Below, piece by piece: positions 26,259 through 39,793 of a stretch of 64,000 nt of DNA; positions within the stretch are counted from its first letter, which is position 1; each line of letters starts with the position of its first letter. The notes below the pieces were generated by a model that was given only the letters and a program-made list of their open reading frames with translations, made no database searches and was not told the origin of the DNA. A program made the position numbers and the translations under genes. The stretch is from Wallemia ichthyophaga EXF-994 (Eukaryota; Basidiomycota; Wallemiomycetes; Wallemiales; Wallemiaceae), in NCBI RefSeq assembly GCF_000400465.1, contig NW_008806275.1, forward strand, positions 496,001 to 560,000, written 5' to 3'.

Positions 26259-28405
26259 TTATGGCAACACCTGCTCGCTTTCTTCGATAATCTATCATGT
26301 ATTAGTGAGATGCTGCACGTTAGTTGATAACCGAAACTCACCTCGTCGACCCACTCCTCAACAGTAGTATCATCTTCACCTGTTGCATTCTCCGCAGCGA
26401 TCTGGGTGAGTTGCTCGCGACACAATTTGCGCCATTCGTTCCACTTGTTGACGAGCATTTTGCGCTGAGTGAGCAACTCGGCACTGACATTCGACTCTTC
26501 GGCTGCATCCTCGTCTTCGAAAGTACGAGAGTAATCTCTGAGATTCTTTCTAATCTTCTTCTGCTCATCCTTAGGGAGAAGCGTTTTTGGTCTAGGTCTC
26601 CAAAGGAATTGTTTGAATTTCTCGATAGACGTTTTGACGACTTCTTGACCCTTGAGATCCCAGATTGCGTAGCCATTCTCGGCCTGGTGTCTCCAGAAGG
26701 ATGCACTCGCAGCGAGGAATCTACCACTAGGATCCCACTCAATATCGGTTACGCCGTAGAATTCAACCTGGGCAATCTGTGCAATGTCCTCCTTCTTCTC
26801 ATCCATCCCATAATCCACATCCCACAACTCAAGGTCGAATTTAGATTGAGAGCCGATGGTCGACAGCACGAGGTATCTGCCGCGAGGGTTCCAGTGGATA
26901 GTATTGACGGATTTGTTGTCGAGCGTCTTAAGCAATTTGAAATCACCCTTAGTTTTGTCTAGTTGGTAGAAGGAGACGCAGGATTTGACGAGCACACCTG
27001 GTGCCATTTGCTGCGAGTTGGATGTATCAGACTGAGTGATGATAGTGAAACGTTCACCGCGAGGCTCCCAAGCGAAGAAAGTGACTATATCCTTCAACTC
27101 GACGACTTCAACAGGATAGTCTTTCTCACGCAAGCGGAATATCTCGAGATTGCAGAACATTGACTTTTTAGTCTTGGTATGACGGTTGACCTGCACACAG
27201 AGGAAATCACCCTGGTTGTGCCAGTTGAGTTTCGCGCTGGATACGTTGAACAGATTCTTAGAGCGCAGAATCTGGCGGGATGGGAATGCCATCAACGTTA
27301 CACGTGCTGGCTGGTTTTCCACTTCAGGCGTCCAATATGCAAGCATATTCTCGCGCACTCCCTTGCCGCTATGCGCATTCTGCGCGTCTTTGTCTCCCCA
27401 TGGACACCAGTCGAAATCGACAACACCGGGGATCTTAAGTGACTTTTTGTCGACGAGATTCATGTCAGGGATTGAGTAGATGGATATTTGCTGACCGGGG
27501 ACGAGTCTGCCGATAAACTTCTCATCACCTGACCACTTGAGATGCGGCCAAGGCATCTTGCCTGGGGTGGTAGGGAAAGTGCGGAGAAGCTCGCCGGTCT
27601 TTATGTCCCAAACGGCGAGACTGTTGCCTTGGTCTTCTGGAGAGAAAGGACAGAGAGTAGAAGAACCCGGTGGAGGGAGAACGATAGGCTCATTTGACCA
27701 GGTAATAAAGTAGTTCTCTTTAGGAGAAAAGTCGATGAGTTTTACGTTTGGATGGGCGAATCTAGACACCTGAGACAAGTTTGGACCACCGTAGAGAATG
27801 ACACCTTGACGGTGGAGAGTACCAATGTAAGTGCCTTGTGGAGAGAAGGAGACGTAAGAGTTAGTCCAGTTGTGTTTTGAGTGGGTGGTTTCTGGAGGGT
27901 TGTTGCGGTTGTTATAGTTGAGTTGAACGTCGTCGGCGAGGTGGGTGAGGAACTGGTCTCTACCTCGAGGATCATTAAGCCAAGACTTGAGATGGTCTTT
28001 GGGGTTGTGAGGGGGAATAGTAGGTTCAGTGTACTCATCGGAAGCATTAAGGTAGGCGTCGATCTGAGAGAATTTGTTGATCTTGAACGTGTGCTTTGAA
28101 TCGAATGGAGAATCATCGAGCTTGTTGATTAAGGTGTTTGCCTCATTTGAGGATTTGAGAGTGAGGAATATGTAGCCATCAGATTTGCCTTGGTTGAGTG
28201 GCATGTAAAACTGGTCATCACTAACATCAATACCAGCTTTGGCAGAGATAGCCTTGGTTAAAGCTTTGAATAACTTTGATTGTTTTTCTGGGGAGATGAT
28301 TGGCATTCCATCGAGTACAACGATAGAGTCGAGTGGGTTGATGGGTTCGATGGAGTGTTTGGCGTAGATGTCCGTGTAGTCTGTGGTGTCTGCGGGGTTT
28401 TCCAT
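26259..28405 (-). CDS. PRT1: Translation initiation factor eIF3 subunit b (PRT1)
   Basis: Scaffold subunit of eIF3, linking eIF3a, g, i and j to the 40S subunit. Exons (minus) 28405-26342 and 26291-26259; 698 aa. The N-terminal RRM covers about residues 25-110 (SIVVLDGMPII, then DGYIFLTLKS). A nine-bladed WD-type propeller follows (TNSYVSFSPQGTYIGTLHRQG, WSPxG-like DFDWCPWGDKD, VTDIEWDPSGRFLAASAS). A C-terminal helix binds eIF3i (VNKWNEWRKLCREQL to EEWVDEIIEE). The last exon is 33 nt and is needed for the conserved IIEESEQ end; without splicing a 60-residue nonhomologous tail would follow. It ends 55 bp from the convergent PRP4 stop. Confidence 0.95.
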
Positions 28406-28412
28406 CGTTGTT

Positions 28413-28493
28413 ATAGTCGAAGAAGGAAGACTTGAAATATTCAAGTGAATTTGAGATTTAATAGTTGAAGCAAGGAGACTTGAAATATTCAAG
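28413..28493 (-). repeat. Duplicated 33-bp element in the eIF3b leader
   Basis: Two copies, 28413-28445 and 28461-28493 (period 48), share ATAGT(C/T)GAAG and then an identical 17-bp block GACTTGAAATATTCAAG at 28429-28445 and 28477-28493. The block is nearly palindromic, CTTGAA-ATA-TTCAAG. It lies 8-88 bp upstream of the eIF3b start codon, so it is in the leader or promoter. It might bind a dimeric regulator, but that is inference. Confidence 0.8.
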
Positions 28494-28534
28494 GGTAAAT
28501 TAAATAGTAAAGCAAACTACAAAAATAATAGAAA

Positions 28535-29263
28535 CTATTTACTCAATACCCTTTTCACCTTTTTTAACATGAGATAGAACCAGTAATAGTTGAGTGTGGA
28601 TAGGGTGATGGTTCCACAGATGTAAGTGAGTATTGTGGGTGTTGAAAGGTAGTACCTGTTATAAGTCATAGATTCAATCATTTGCCATACTAAGTGAGTT
28701 CCAATAACGATTCTAGCCACAAAAAAGGTCAAGATGAGGGAAATTCCATTGAAATACCACAAGTAACCACCTTTCCAACCAGGAATTCTATCCATGAACC
28801 AGTTAACGTTAACAAAAGGCGTTGATAACTCGAATAAAAGGAATTTGTAACCAAAGTTCATTAAGAAAGGTTGGAATGATAGTAACATCATTGAGAAACA
28901 CGCTAATCCATGGAGAGTGAAGGGTATATCGTGTAGCTGTATTGATGTTATACTGTCCCATAAGAAATATCCCATTGAAACCGCATGTAATTGACCAACC
29001 AACGAGTTGTAACTGAATATTTGATATCTATCGAGTGGTTCTAGGTGATATAAGTATAAACAAGGTGCTATAACCAATATTGAATGCAACAATGCCACTA
29101 AATGACAATTGAATTGCTTCTTTTCCTTGTTATAAATACCCTCAATCGGTTTAAACACCCATCCACCCATCCACTCCACTAAACTACATCCAATGAATGA
29201 TATCGTAAATAGATTCAAGTGATTTGATAGGTGGGGGAGGTGTTTTAATATCTCTAATCTCAT
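28535..29263 (-). CDS. TLC-domain membrane protein (TLCD4/TMEM56-like)
   Basis: Single exon, 242 aa. Seven or so hydrophobic segments span the sequence from about residue 18 (LFTISFIGCSLVEWMGG) to the C terminus, which ends in a basic KKVKRVLSK that could serve as an ER-retention signal. TLC-like marks are HLVALLHSILVI, FLWDSITSI, IPFTLHGLACFSM and LLFELSTPFVNVNWFMD. The family (TRAM/LAG1/CLN8) includes ceramide synthases and lipid-sensing proteins; the ceramide-synthase Lag motif HH(X)10D is not evident, so catalytic function is not claimed. Head-to-head with REV1, 37 bp between start codons. Confidence 0.85.
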   Translation of the reverse strand: MRLEILKHLPHLSNHLNLFTISFIGCSLVEWMGGWVFKPIEGIYNKEKKQFNCHLVALLHSILVIAPCLYLYHLEPLDRYQIFSYNSLVGQLHAVSMGYFLWDSITSIQLHDIPFTLHGLACFSMMLLSFQPFLMNFGYKFLLFELSTPFVNVNWFMDRIPGWKGGYLWYFNGISLILTFFVARIVIGTHLVWQMIESMTYNRYYLSTPTILTYICGTITLSTLNYYWFYLMLKKVKRVLSK

Positions 29264-29300
29264 TGGTGGATCCTTCTTGGTTGTTTACTATCAACAGTTA

Positions 29301-32300
29301 ATGTCCGAGTATGGCGCTATAAACTACGGTGATATTTCTACTTATTTATCTAATAAACAATCGAAATTAAATAATCAAAATGACAAGGATTTCACTGTCA
29401 AATCAAATCTCTTTTCTGGCTTGAAGTTGCATGTCAGTTGCCGTGCTATCTCTTCATCTCCACCATCTCACCCACTCAACCCCAGGTTAACGGATATACC
29501 AACCCTTCTCTCTCCCAACTACGCAGAATTATCATCGAAAATGGCGGCGTCTATCTCCACTATCTCAACAACAAATCAGACGTCACTCACATCATCTCAA
29601 ACAATCTCACTCCCAGGAAAATTATTCAATTTAAAAACATCAAATGTTGTACCCCAAAGTGGCTGCTAGACTCTCTCTCTCACAGATCTCTCCTCCCGTG
29701 GCAAAATTACATGCTAATCTCTGACCACTCTCAGAGGAAAATTTTCACTAACAACTCTCCCAACAAACACACTGAATCCTTACTGCAATCTGAACAGTGG
29801 AGACAGCAAAACACGGCTCAATCTGATAGCTTTCTTGAATCGTATTACTCAAACTCACGCCTACACTTTCTAAGCTCGGGTAAGGCTTCTTTGAAGGAGC
29901 TGGTGGGGTGTGCGCAGCGCAGTGTCGATGAGGGTGGTGAAACAGTGCAAGCGGAAGGTGATCAGGGTACACAACACACACACGACACCCACCAATCTCG
30001 CACAATCTTCCACGTAGACATGGACTCCTTCTTCGTTTCAGCCTCTCTCTCTCTCCCAAAGCACTCTCATCTGCGCGAGTCTCCTGTAGCGATATCCCAC
30101 TCCTCCTCTTCCTCCCACGCCTCCACTTCCGAACTAGCCAGCGTCAACTACAAAGCGCGTGAGCGTGGCGTGCGCAACGGGATGGTAAAGTCGACTGCTC
30201 TGGCACTATGTCCCACGCTCATCACCCTTCCCTACGACTTCACGCTCTACAATGCCATTACGGTGCAGTTATACACGATCCTCTTGCGCAACTGTGCGCG
30301 TGTCGAGGCGGTGTCTGTGGACGAGGCGCTGCTGGAGATGGAGGTGAAGGTGGTTGAGGGCGGGAGAGAAAATGGGAGCGGGATTGCGCCTTCACATTTA
30401 CCCACCGCCCACTCCGTAGCTATCAAAATACGCGCAGAGATACAGTCCCTGACACGGTGCACGGCCAGCGTCGGTATCGGGAGCAGTATTCTCCTCGCGA
30501 AGCTCGCCACAAGACAAGCTAAACCTAACGGTATTTTCCATCTGCATGACCATCTTGCCACCAATTTCCTTGCTCCTCTCCCCTTCGATGCCCTGCCTGG
30601 GGTCGGTGGCGAGACAGCGCGCAAGCTGCAGGCGCTCAACGCAGAAACTATCGGTGATCTGCTTGCACGAGTGCGCTTGGGGGATGTCCAGCGGGTGCTT
30701 GGGCAGAAGAAAGGTGAAATGATCTGGAACTATGCACATGGAATAGATACCCGCCCTCTAAAACTGGCGAATGAGACACACAACCATAAAAGACAGTCCG
30801 TCAGCGCTGAAGTGAATTACGGGATCCGGTTCGAGGGTGTGGATGAAACGCGGCGATTTTTCACTAACCTCGCTAATGAGCTGGGTAGACGACTTAAAGC
30901 AAACAAGTGCAGAGGCGGACAGTTGACAGTTAAGCTCATGGTGCGCAGTAAGGACGCCCCTAAGGAACCTGCTAAGTTTCTCGGTCATGGTGTTGTCGAT
31001 AATCTCAGTAGGAGCGCTCCTCTCGCTTCTGGTAACAAGGCAGATGTGGGTGCGGGTCGGAGCGGGAAGGGGAATGCGGACTGTACTGATGATCCTGCCA
31101 TCATCGCTCAGTGCGCTTGGCATATCTTCTCTTCCCTTGCCATAGACGTCCGAGAACTCAGAGGTGTCGGCTTTCAAGTGGGTAAATTGTTCCACGATGG
31201 TGTGGATGATGCTAGTCGTAAAAAGGAAATTGTAATTGAAAGAAATAAAGACAAGGAGACGGAGAAAGGAAAAGGGAAAGAAGGGATTGAGAGCTTTTTC
31301 AAGAAACCTTCACATAGGAGCTCGGCAATCGCACAACCTAGCACCAGCTCCACCAGCAGCAGCGCCAGCACGAAAACTAACGCTGCTAGTGACGTGATAG
31401 ATATATCGAGTGACGTGGATGAATCGAGCTCAGATAACCTGGGCCAATTGCAAGTACCAAAATTGCACACGCCACACACATCACACACTCCGCACTCTCG
31501 ACATATTCCCTCCTCCACATTCACATCCACATCCGACGATAGCATAAATAGCACAACTACAATGCCGACTCAGGCTGATCGCACTGTTTGGAAGGCTATC
31601 CCGCGCAGTATCCGCAAGGAGGTCCTAGACGAGCGTGCACGGGTGCAAAATGCCCTACGCACGCCCTTCAAGGTTCCTTTTAAGAGGGGTGAGAAGGGGG
31701 AAAAAGGGGAAAAGGAGAAGGCGTTAGCGCAAGAGAAAAAGAAGAAAAGAGAGAAGAAAATGGAAATGGAGCAAGGGAAGGAGAAAGCACAAACAGATGT
31801 AGGCAGGAGTGACAGTGGTGATGACGATGATGATATGGCTCAAGCTGTGTCAGTGAATCATCCTAGTCTTGATCCTGATCCTGATCTTGAGCAACACCGC
31901 CGCGTTGGTAGTGACAAACACATTCACCACAACAGTGACCTTAGCAATTACAACAATCTCATGCCCACACCCACGTCATCGGTATACATGTTGCCTTCGC
32001 AAGCCGATCCGAGCGTCTGGCGCGCGCTGCCGTCGTCTATCCGCAACGAAGTCCTCAGTGACCGCCAAGCACTATCGCGCGCGACGAACAAGCGTGTACG
32101 GGTGCATGTGTCGCCGGAAGCAGGGGTGGAAGGAGAAGGAGAAGCAGCTTCAAACTCATACTCAACTTCCACACCGTCATCCGACCGCACCGCGCACACA
32201 CAGCACTCATCGCACACCCCCCTTCTCACACCCTCCGTGCACCTCAAACCGACGCAGGCGGATGCAGAGGTGTGGCGTGCGTTGCCGTCAACCATCCGCA

Positions 32301-32971
32301 AGGAAATTTTGGGGGAGCGAAAAGAGCAGGAAAAAGAGAAGCAGAAGCAGAAGGAGCAAACCACTAGCATCGCCTCAGATACCCTTCCTTCACCCTCCCT
32401 CATCGCACCTAACAGCCAGATAGACGGCGCGGTGTGGCGTGAGCTGCCGCCGAGTGTACGGCGCAACCTGTTTGAGGAGATGAGAGAGGAGCGTGGGGAG
32501 GGAAGGGGGCGAGAGGAGCAAGAAAAGCGAGATCAGGAGAAACAGAGAAAGAAGCAGAGAATGGAAAAGACGCATAACACCCATACAGAACAACCAACCA
32601 TAACACACAAATCTAATATGAAAGCTCAGCGCTCAAAAGCTGCAGTACTGATGCACAGGGTTGATATGGGGGACATAGTGAGCGTGGTAGAGCAGTGGCT
32701 GGACACGTTCCACACTCAGGGCCCGCTTGCGCGTGACGTAGATAGGATAAAGCTGTACATGCAGAAATCGTTGACAGAGGATACGGAGGGGATGGCCAAG
32801 ACGCGCGTGCTGCTGAAGATGTGGAAGCGGAAGCAGGCTGAGTGGGTTTATGGCTCGGAAGTAGATGCAGTGGCAGTGGACTCTCTATGGCAACACGCCT
32901 TTGACGACGTCAAGCAGTGCGTAGATGAGATTGTCATGTCCAAGTGGGGATGTCGGCTGAGTGTGAAGTGA
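29301..32971 (+). CDS. REV1: DNA repair protein REV1 (translesion polymerase scaffold)
   Basis: Y-family deoxycytidyl transferase and scaffold for translesion synthesis. Exons 29301-29432 and 29486-32971; 1205 aa. BRCT domain at about residues 38-110 (VNGYTNPSLSQLRRIIIENG, HIISNNLTPRK). Catalytic core from about 215: FHVDMDSFFVSA gives D222, and VSVDEALLEM gives D323/E324, the metal ligands. Four repeats of the UBM type follow, each with a (L/I)P core: near residues 739 (VWKAIPRSIRKEVL), 881 (VWRALPSSIRNEVL), 967 (VWRALPSTIRKEIL) and 1022 (VWRELPPSVRRNLF). Charged Lys/Glu linkers separate them. The REV1 C-terminal domain is at about 1110-1205 (VVEQWLDTF, LLKMWKRKQAEW). The intron donor is GTCAGT. 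Confidence 0.93.
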
Positions 32972-33121
32972 AGTGAGGTGGTAGGAATGATTGTATAATT
33001 TGTATAAGTAGTTAGCATGTAAAGATAGTGTAGCGTTTAGCATGTATTAGTATTCATATTGACGTTAATGAAAGAAATAGGAAGTGATATGTCTTGCTAT
33101 TCACTTGGACAATCAACCAAA

Positions 33122-33373
33122 TTAGCTCCCACCAAACAGCTTATTCCAATCAAACAAGGTGTCGGAACAATCAGGCATGTCATCCATAACATCGAATAAG
33201 TTAGTAGGAGGTTTGGAGAAGCGGGAGGAGGAACTGGATGAGGTGTCAAACGTATTGGTACTCTCCGCAATGGAGGTGTCGAAAGACTGCGACTTGCGCT
33301 CTTTCAGCACGTGCTCGTAATCCGCAATCGCTTTGTCGCCATAATTGTAAGAAATGTAGTGGCGCTCTACTTT
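33122..33373 (-). pseudogene. Possible gene remnant or terminal exon
   Basis: An 83-codon open stretch without a start codon: KVERHYISYNYGDKAIADYE, then HVLKERK, a Ser run and a C terminus ending DWNKLFGGS. Its composition looks coding, with a helix-rich opening that is well formed. A TAA precedes it immediately and I could not find a convincing upstream exon over the next 300 bases, where stops are dense in all frames. It may be the last exon of a gene with distant 5' exons, or the tail of a decayed gene. Confidence 0.35.
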
Positions 33374-33987
33374 TTAAATGAGTGACTTGTCGTCGGTGTC
33401 TGGACTGAGTTAAAATGGAGTGTCTAAGAAAAATAACAGCACACGACTTCAATATCCCATTTGTAGCTGTGCAAGTGTATTACACAAGTATTTACATGCA
33501 ACTCATATCTCACACTCTGTCTTGTTAAAACATATCTATGCAAATTTAAAGTTAGAAAGTGAGTCACAAAAAGTGAAACAGATGGCCTACGATTGTGTAA
33601 AACTGGATCAATGCTTTCTTAGCACGTGTTGAAGACTTAGGCACACCTTTCTAGCATCGTCGTTAATTGCAAACCTAAAGCACAACCTCAAGCTTATTCG
33701 CACTTTGGCATATGTGAAGATTGGAATCTTTGAAGAGAGGCGGGTAGGTGCTCTCAATAATATAAAGGAATAAAGAACACAAAAAAAGTAAAGATCTCTT
33801 ATAACACCTTGTTTATAAGGGGAATCAATTTGCCTAATACAAATTAGAGTGAGATAGTGCTTGAGAGATAAAGTCCATTGTCGATAGATAGATCTCCAGG
33901 TTTCCGGATTTCTAAATTTCTAATATTTCCATGTAAGATATTTCCAAGTATGGTGGATAAAGGTCCCGCTGAAAGAAGGAAAACGAA
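33374..33987. other. Intergenic, no gene recognised
   Basis: AT-rich sequence with frequent stops on both strands. A 60-70 codon frame on the plus strand at 33420-33632 has no recognisable motif and is probably chance. A poly-A-like run (ACACAAAAAAAG) lies near 33780. Confidence 0.5.
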
Positions 33988-34632
33988 TTACGTGGGTGTA
34001 ATGTGAAGGTTCTCCCTTGCAAACGCTATTTTAGCGTCTGCGTTGAGTGCGTCAATTTTAACCTCAGAGCCACCTCTAGTAGAGCCATCTAAGCCAGCGA
34101 TAAGGAATCTGTTAGCGAACCCAACGACCTGGGTTGCTCTATTCTGCGCGCCCTCACTAAGATTGATAGTTTGAGCGTCTGCGATGAGGAGACCGGAGAA
34201 ACAAGGGGGAAGGAGGACTTGAACGGGGCCTTTCTTTGACTTTGCTTGAAGGCGTAAGGGGAGTCTGGAGGGACAGTCAACGACTTCAACCTTTACTCTA
34301 CCAGATTTGGAGGAAGCTTCGACGGTGGCGATACCAGAGCCCCCGGAAACCCAAACTCTAACGTCTACATAGCCATCATTGGTTTCAAATCTGGCAGAAG
34401 GACCTTGAAGGGCAGCTTCCGTGTCATTTTCAGCAGTGTGGAAGGCAGCACCAGTTGCAATATGGAAAGAGCCCCTAATAGGCATTCTATGGGTTTGTCG
34501 AAGGTGAGCCTGTTGAGGGTGTAGACCGGCAGGGGGCGCGGGGACAGCGTAATTAGGTTGAGGGTGGTTGAGATCTATGGGAGTGTAGCTGTATGGCTCT
34601 GGTGGCTGGAATATATTCGAGGTAGTCGACAT
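33988..34632 (-). CDS. DUF7330-like basidiomycete protein
   Basis: Single exon, 214 aa. The first 75 residues are Pro/Gln/His-rich and probably disordered. The conserved part starts at ARFETNDGYVDVRVWVSGG and continues with VEASSKSGRVKVEVVDCPSRLPLRLQ, AKSKKGPVQVLLPPCFSGLL and a final beta segment, the pattern of the DUF7330 domain frequent in basidiomycetes. It has regular beta-strand spacing like bacterial DUF4097 beta-helices, so it may be a beta-solenoid (inference). No signal peptide or membrane segment. Function unknown. Confidence 0.7.
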   Translation of the reverse strand: MSTTSNIFQPPEPYSYTPIDLNHPQPNYAVPAPPAGLHPQQAHLRQTHRMPIRGSFHIATGAAFHTAENDTEAALQGPSARFETNDGYVDVRVWVSGGSGIATVEASSKSGRVKVEVVDCPSRLPLRLQAKSKKGPVQVLLPPCFSGLLIADAQTINLSEGAQNRATQVVGFANRFLIAGLDGSTRGGSEVKIDALNADAKIAFARENLHITPT

Positions 34633-34850
34633 ATCACTGCGTGGTGTATGTGCTTTTACAGCCGGTGGAAAGGGTGATTTGAATGAGCCAAAGTCATCCT
34701 TATCTTTGGTGGTGAACGTGGACCTGGGAACCTAATTAATTTTCAGTTTATCATTTACTTCTTTAACCCACATGACTCGCGTATTGAACCAAAGCCAACG
34801 CTGCTTAAACCACAACCACCAAATTCCATCTAATTTTCATTTTCATTTTT

Positions 34851-37304
34851 ATGTTGGATACTAAGAATGGCCAATTCACCGATACTTACAATAGATCTGT
34901 TCTTCTCCGCGGTGTAAATCTCGCTGATTCAAAGATACCGAATGATCAACCGACGCAGCTATCTGATGGCTTTTATGAGAATGCTGAAAATGGCTCTGTA
35001 TCCTACACTCAACGCCCGTTCCCTGCTCACTCCCTCAATTCGCACTCAAATCGCCTGAAATCCTTTGGATACAACTGCATTCGTTACGTAATCACTTGGG
35101 AATCTTTAGAACACGCTGGCCCTGGTATCTACGACGAGAATTTCATTTCACACACTATCCACACACTCCGTACTCTCAAAAGTTACGGCTTTTACGTATA
35201 CCTAGACCCTCATCAAGACATTTGGAGTCGCTTTGTTGGCGGTTCTGGCGCTCCGATATGGACTATACACGCTTGTGGTATGCAACCACGTCATTTCACT
35301 TCTACCAATGCTGCTCTCATCCACAATGAGTGGATGGACGGTGCACACGACTTCCCTGATATGATTTGGGCGACTAATTAGTGGGTTTGGCATAAGCCTA
35401 TACACTCCCTCTGACATCCACACTCCAGCTATAGACTCGCTGCTTATACCATTTTCACCCTTTTTTTCGCTGGCAAAACTTATGCTCCTCGCTGCATAAT
35501 TGATGGCGTCAACATACAAGACTACCTCCAGACACACTACTTTAACGCATACCACCACCTAGCCAAGGCAATACACAACGCCGGTGATTTAGAAGACTCG
35601 TGTGTTCTCGGCTGGGACTCTATGAACGAGCCCTCGAATGGGCTCATCGGATACGCCCATATCGGCCATCTCCATCCTGAGCAAAAGGTCAAGCTTGGCA
35701 CCTGCCCCACCCCATACCAGGCTTTTCTTTTGGGCATGGGTCACACTACAACTATCCAAGACTGGGATTTCTCTAGCTTGGGTCCGAAGCGAAGACACGA
35801 CGTAACTGTGAGACCGGACGGTGTGACGGCGTGGTTGAGTGAAGCTGATGAGCCAGGTGGCAAGAGTAGATGGGGTTGGACGCGCCACCCCGAATGGCAA
35901 TTAGGCAGGTGTATATGGGCGCAGCATGGTGTATGGGATGATGGTGATGATGGTGATGATGGTGGTGTTAGTAGTGGCAACGGCAGTGGCACAGGACGGA
36001 TCCTCCAACCGCACTACTTTGCACCCACATCTTCACACACCACTTCCACGCTTTTCGTCGATACATTTTGGAAGGAGTTTATGCACAAGTGGGCAGAGTG
36101 TATTCGCTCTGCCCACCCCCGTGCCATTCTCTGGATAGCTCCACCCGTATTTGAGCCACCGTGCTACTTCGACGAGGGCATGCTGCAGCGCCGCGCGGTG
36201 CTCTCGCACCACTACTACGATGGGCTGACGCTGATGACCAAAGACTGGCACTGCTTCAATGCAGATTCAGTGGGGTTGCTTCGCGGTGTATATGCCTCTG
36301 TTCTCTTCGCTCTCAAGCTCGGCGAGCGCGCTATCCGTCGCTCATTCGCGCGGCAGTTGGGTACGCTCAAGGAGGATGTCGCGGCCATGTCCACGTACAC
36401 CTACCCCACTATGATCGGCGAAATTGGGATTCCGTTCGATATGAAGAGCACTAAACCGCGCAGTGCCCCTGGCGTACGCTCGCACGATTGGCTATACGAT
36501 TATTCCCACCAGAGCAAGGCGATGGATGTCTCGCTAGGCGCTTGCGATGATACTAATTGCCTCAGTTACACCCTCTGGTCTTACGTCTCATCAAACACTC
36601 ACGAATGGGGTGACGGATGGAATGGGGAGGATTTAAGTGTGTGGAGTTTAGATGACGTGGGTCGTAATGCAGCTAGCAGTCGTAACACGGGTAATAACCA
36701 TAAAGTGGGTATCAATCACCCTCATGATGACACCTCCGCACTCATTCCCCTCGTTGAGACTAATTCCAACTCGAACTCCAACTCTAACGCGGATTCCTCC
36801 TCATCCTCCGCCTCTGTCACGGCCAACACGGATTGTTTAGACGGTTGCAGGGCTCCAGAATCCTTCATTCGCCCTTACTTGCAGTACACTGTCGGTGTGC
36901 CCCGATCGATGCACTATTCAATTTCACAGCGCAGGTTTGAAGCCAGAGTGGGTTGTGGGCGTGATGAGAAGGATGCAAGTGATGACAGTGATATTAGCGA
37001 TGCAAACGATGTTAGTGATAGTAGTGATGCAAACAATTCAAACAACACACCCCAACCGAACTACTCCACTCAACTCTTCATTCCTCGCTTCTTCTTTACT
37101 AACCCTCTCATTCAAGTGTCAGAGGGATCGTATGAAATCGTACATGATAAAGTGTACTGGTCGTACGACCTTTCCAACAGGCGCGACAAATTTATCACAG
37201 TCACTGAGTCGCCCTCTCCAACACGCCCAAACCCACCTATCAGGTCCGTATCACAATCTTTCATCGACATACTCTCAAACATAATAACAAAATTCATCAG
37301 GTAA
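34851..37304 (+). CDS. GH5 steryl/ceramide beta-glucosidase (EGCrP2-like)
   Basis: Glycoside hydrolase family 5 enzyme of the fungal cytosolic type that cleaves glucosylceramide or ergosteryl glucoside. Exons 34851-35380 and 35429-37304; 801 aa. It starts with LLRGVNLADSKIP, then FGYNCIRYVITWESLEHAGPG and YLDPHQDI. The acid/base is E244 in WDSMNEPSNG and the nucleophile E508 in MIGEIGIPFD. The NCLSYTLWSYVSSNTHEWGDGWNGEDLS segment closes the barrel (about residues 550-575). A Ser/Asn-rich linker and a second Asp/Ser run precede a beta-rich C-terminal domain. No signal peptide, which fits a cytosolic enzyme. The intron (48 nt) is fixed by ATNYYRLAAYTIF. Confidence 0.85.
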
Positions 37305-37351
37305 AAGTAGACAAATTGTATTTCTAAAAATATTCAACATTAAATAAAGAA

Positions 37352-39097
<1,746 letters not shown>

Positions 39098-39793
39098 GAT
39101 GAGTGTTTGGGATAAACATTCGATTGCATCAGCGGTGCGTGTAAGTGAAAATTGTTATTTATTCTTTATAATGGTATATATTTGTACAGATACAGCTACA
39201 TGGATATACATGCACTATTCCCTATAACGCTTCCTGCCCCGAGTGTTTTGCTCATCTTGGTCAGCCGCCTTAGTAAGACTAGCAGAATTCCGAGATTGGT
39301 TTATGTTTATTTGATCCTGTGGCTATTTGGGTATTCTTATGTTTACATCCTTTTTCACAGCTGTCCCAACCGGTTGTGATGGATAGCGTTTTATCTTCGG
39401 TGCATCTCCCGTATCTCCCGTGTTTCTTAACTCTTACATATTTCGGCACCTTTCCAACCCGTCCACTTCCTTCGGATCGGTCGCACTTCCCGAGGAATCA
39501 ACGTCGATGATTCTATGTCCGGGCTAAGTGGGGTCATTAGAATGAGCTCTGAGTATATGTAGCACTTTCCCTTTCATCAAATTCAAATCCAACATTCTTC
39601 CATGTATTCAACTCATCCTTGTACAAATTTCCCTCTCATTAGTAGTGCTAGCAGTGGTAGCATTAAATTGTAGAGATTAAGTGATGAGAAAATGTCTTAC
39701 ATGGGCTTATAAGTGATGGGAGCGATTGAAAGTTAGCTCAGTTAGTTATAGATGATGCATGACTGTACAAACTTGTGATTCTTATGACGTGAT
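39098..39793. other. Intergenic region upstream of PGI1
   Basis: About 700 bp without a supported gene; it should hold the PGI1 promoter (minus strand) and the TRM5 3' end. A plus-strand frame at 39200-39379 is short and hydrophobic with an ATG but no homology cue. I see no RNA gene. Confidence 0.45.

Noticed and set aside
39152-39379. Short hydrophobic plus-strand frame upstream of PGI1
   Set aside because: Starts at a non-ATG codon, is Tyr/Leu/Ile-rich by AT bias and has no family features.
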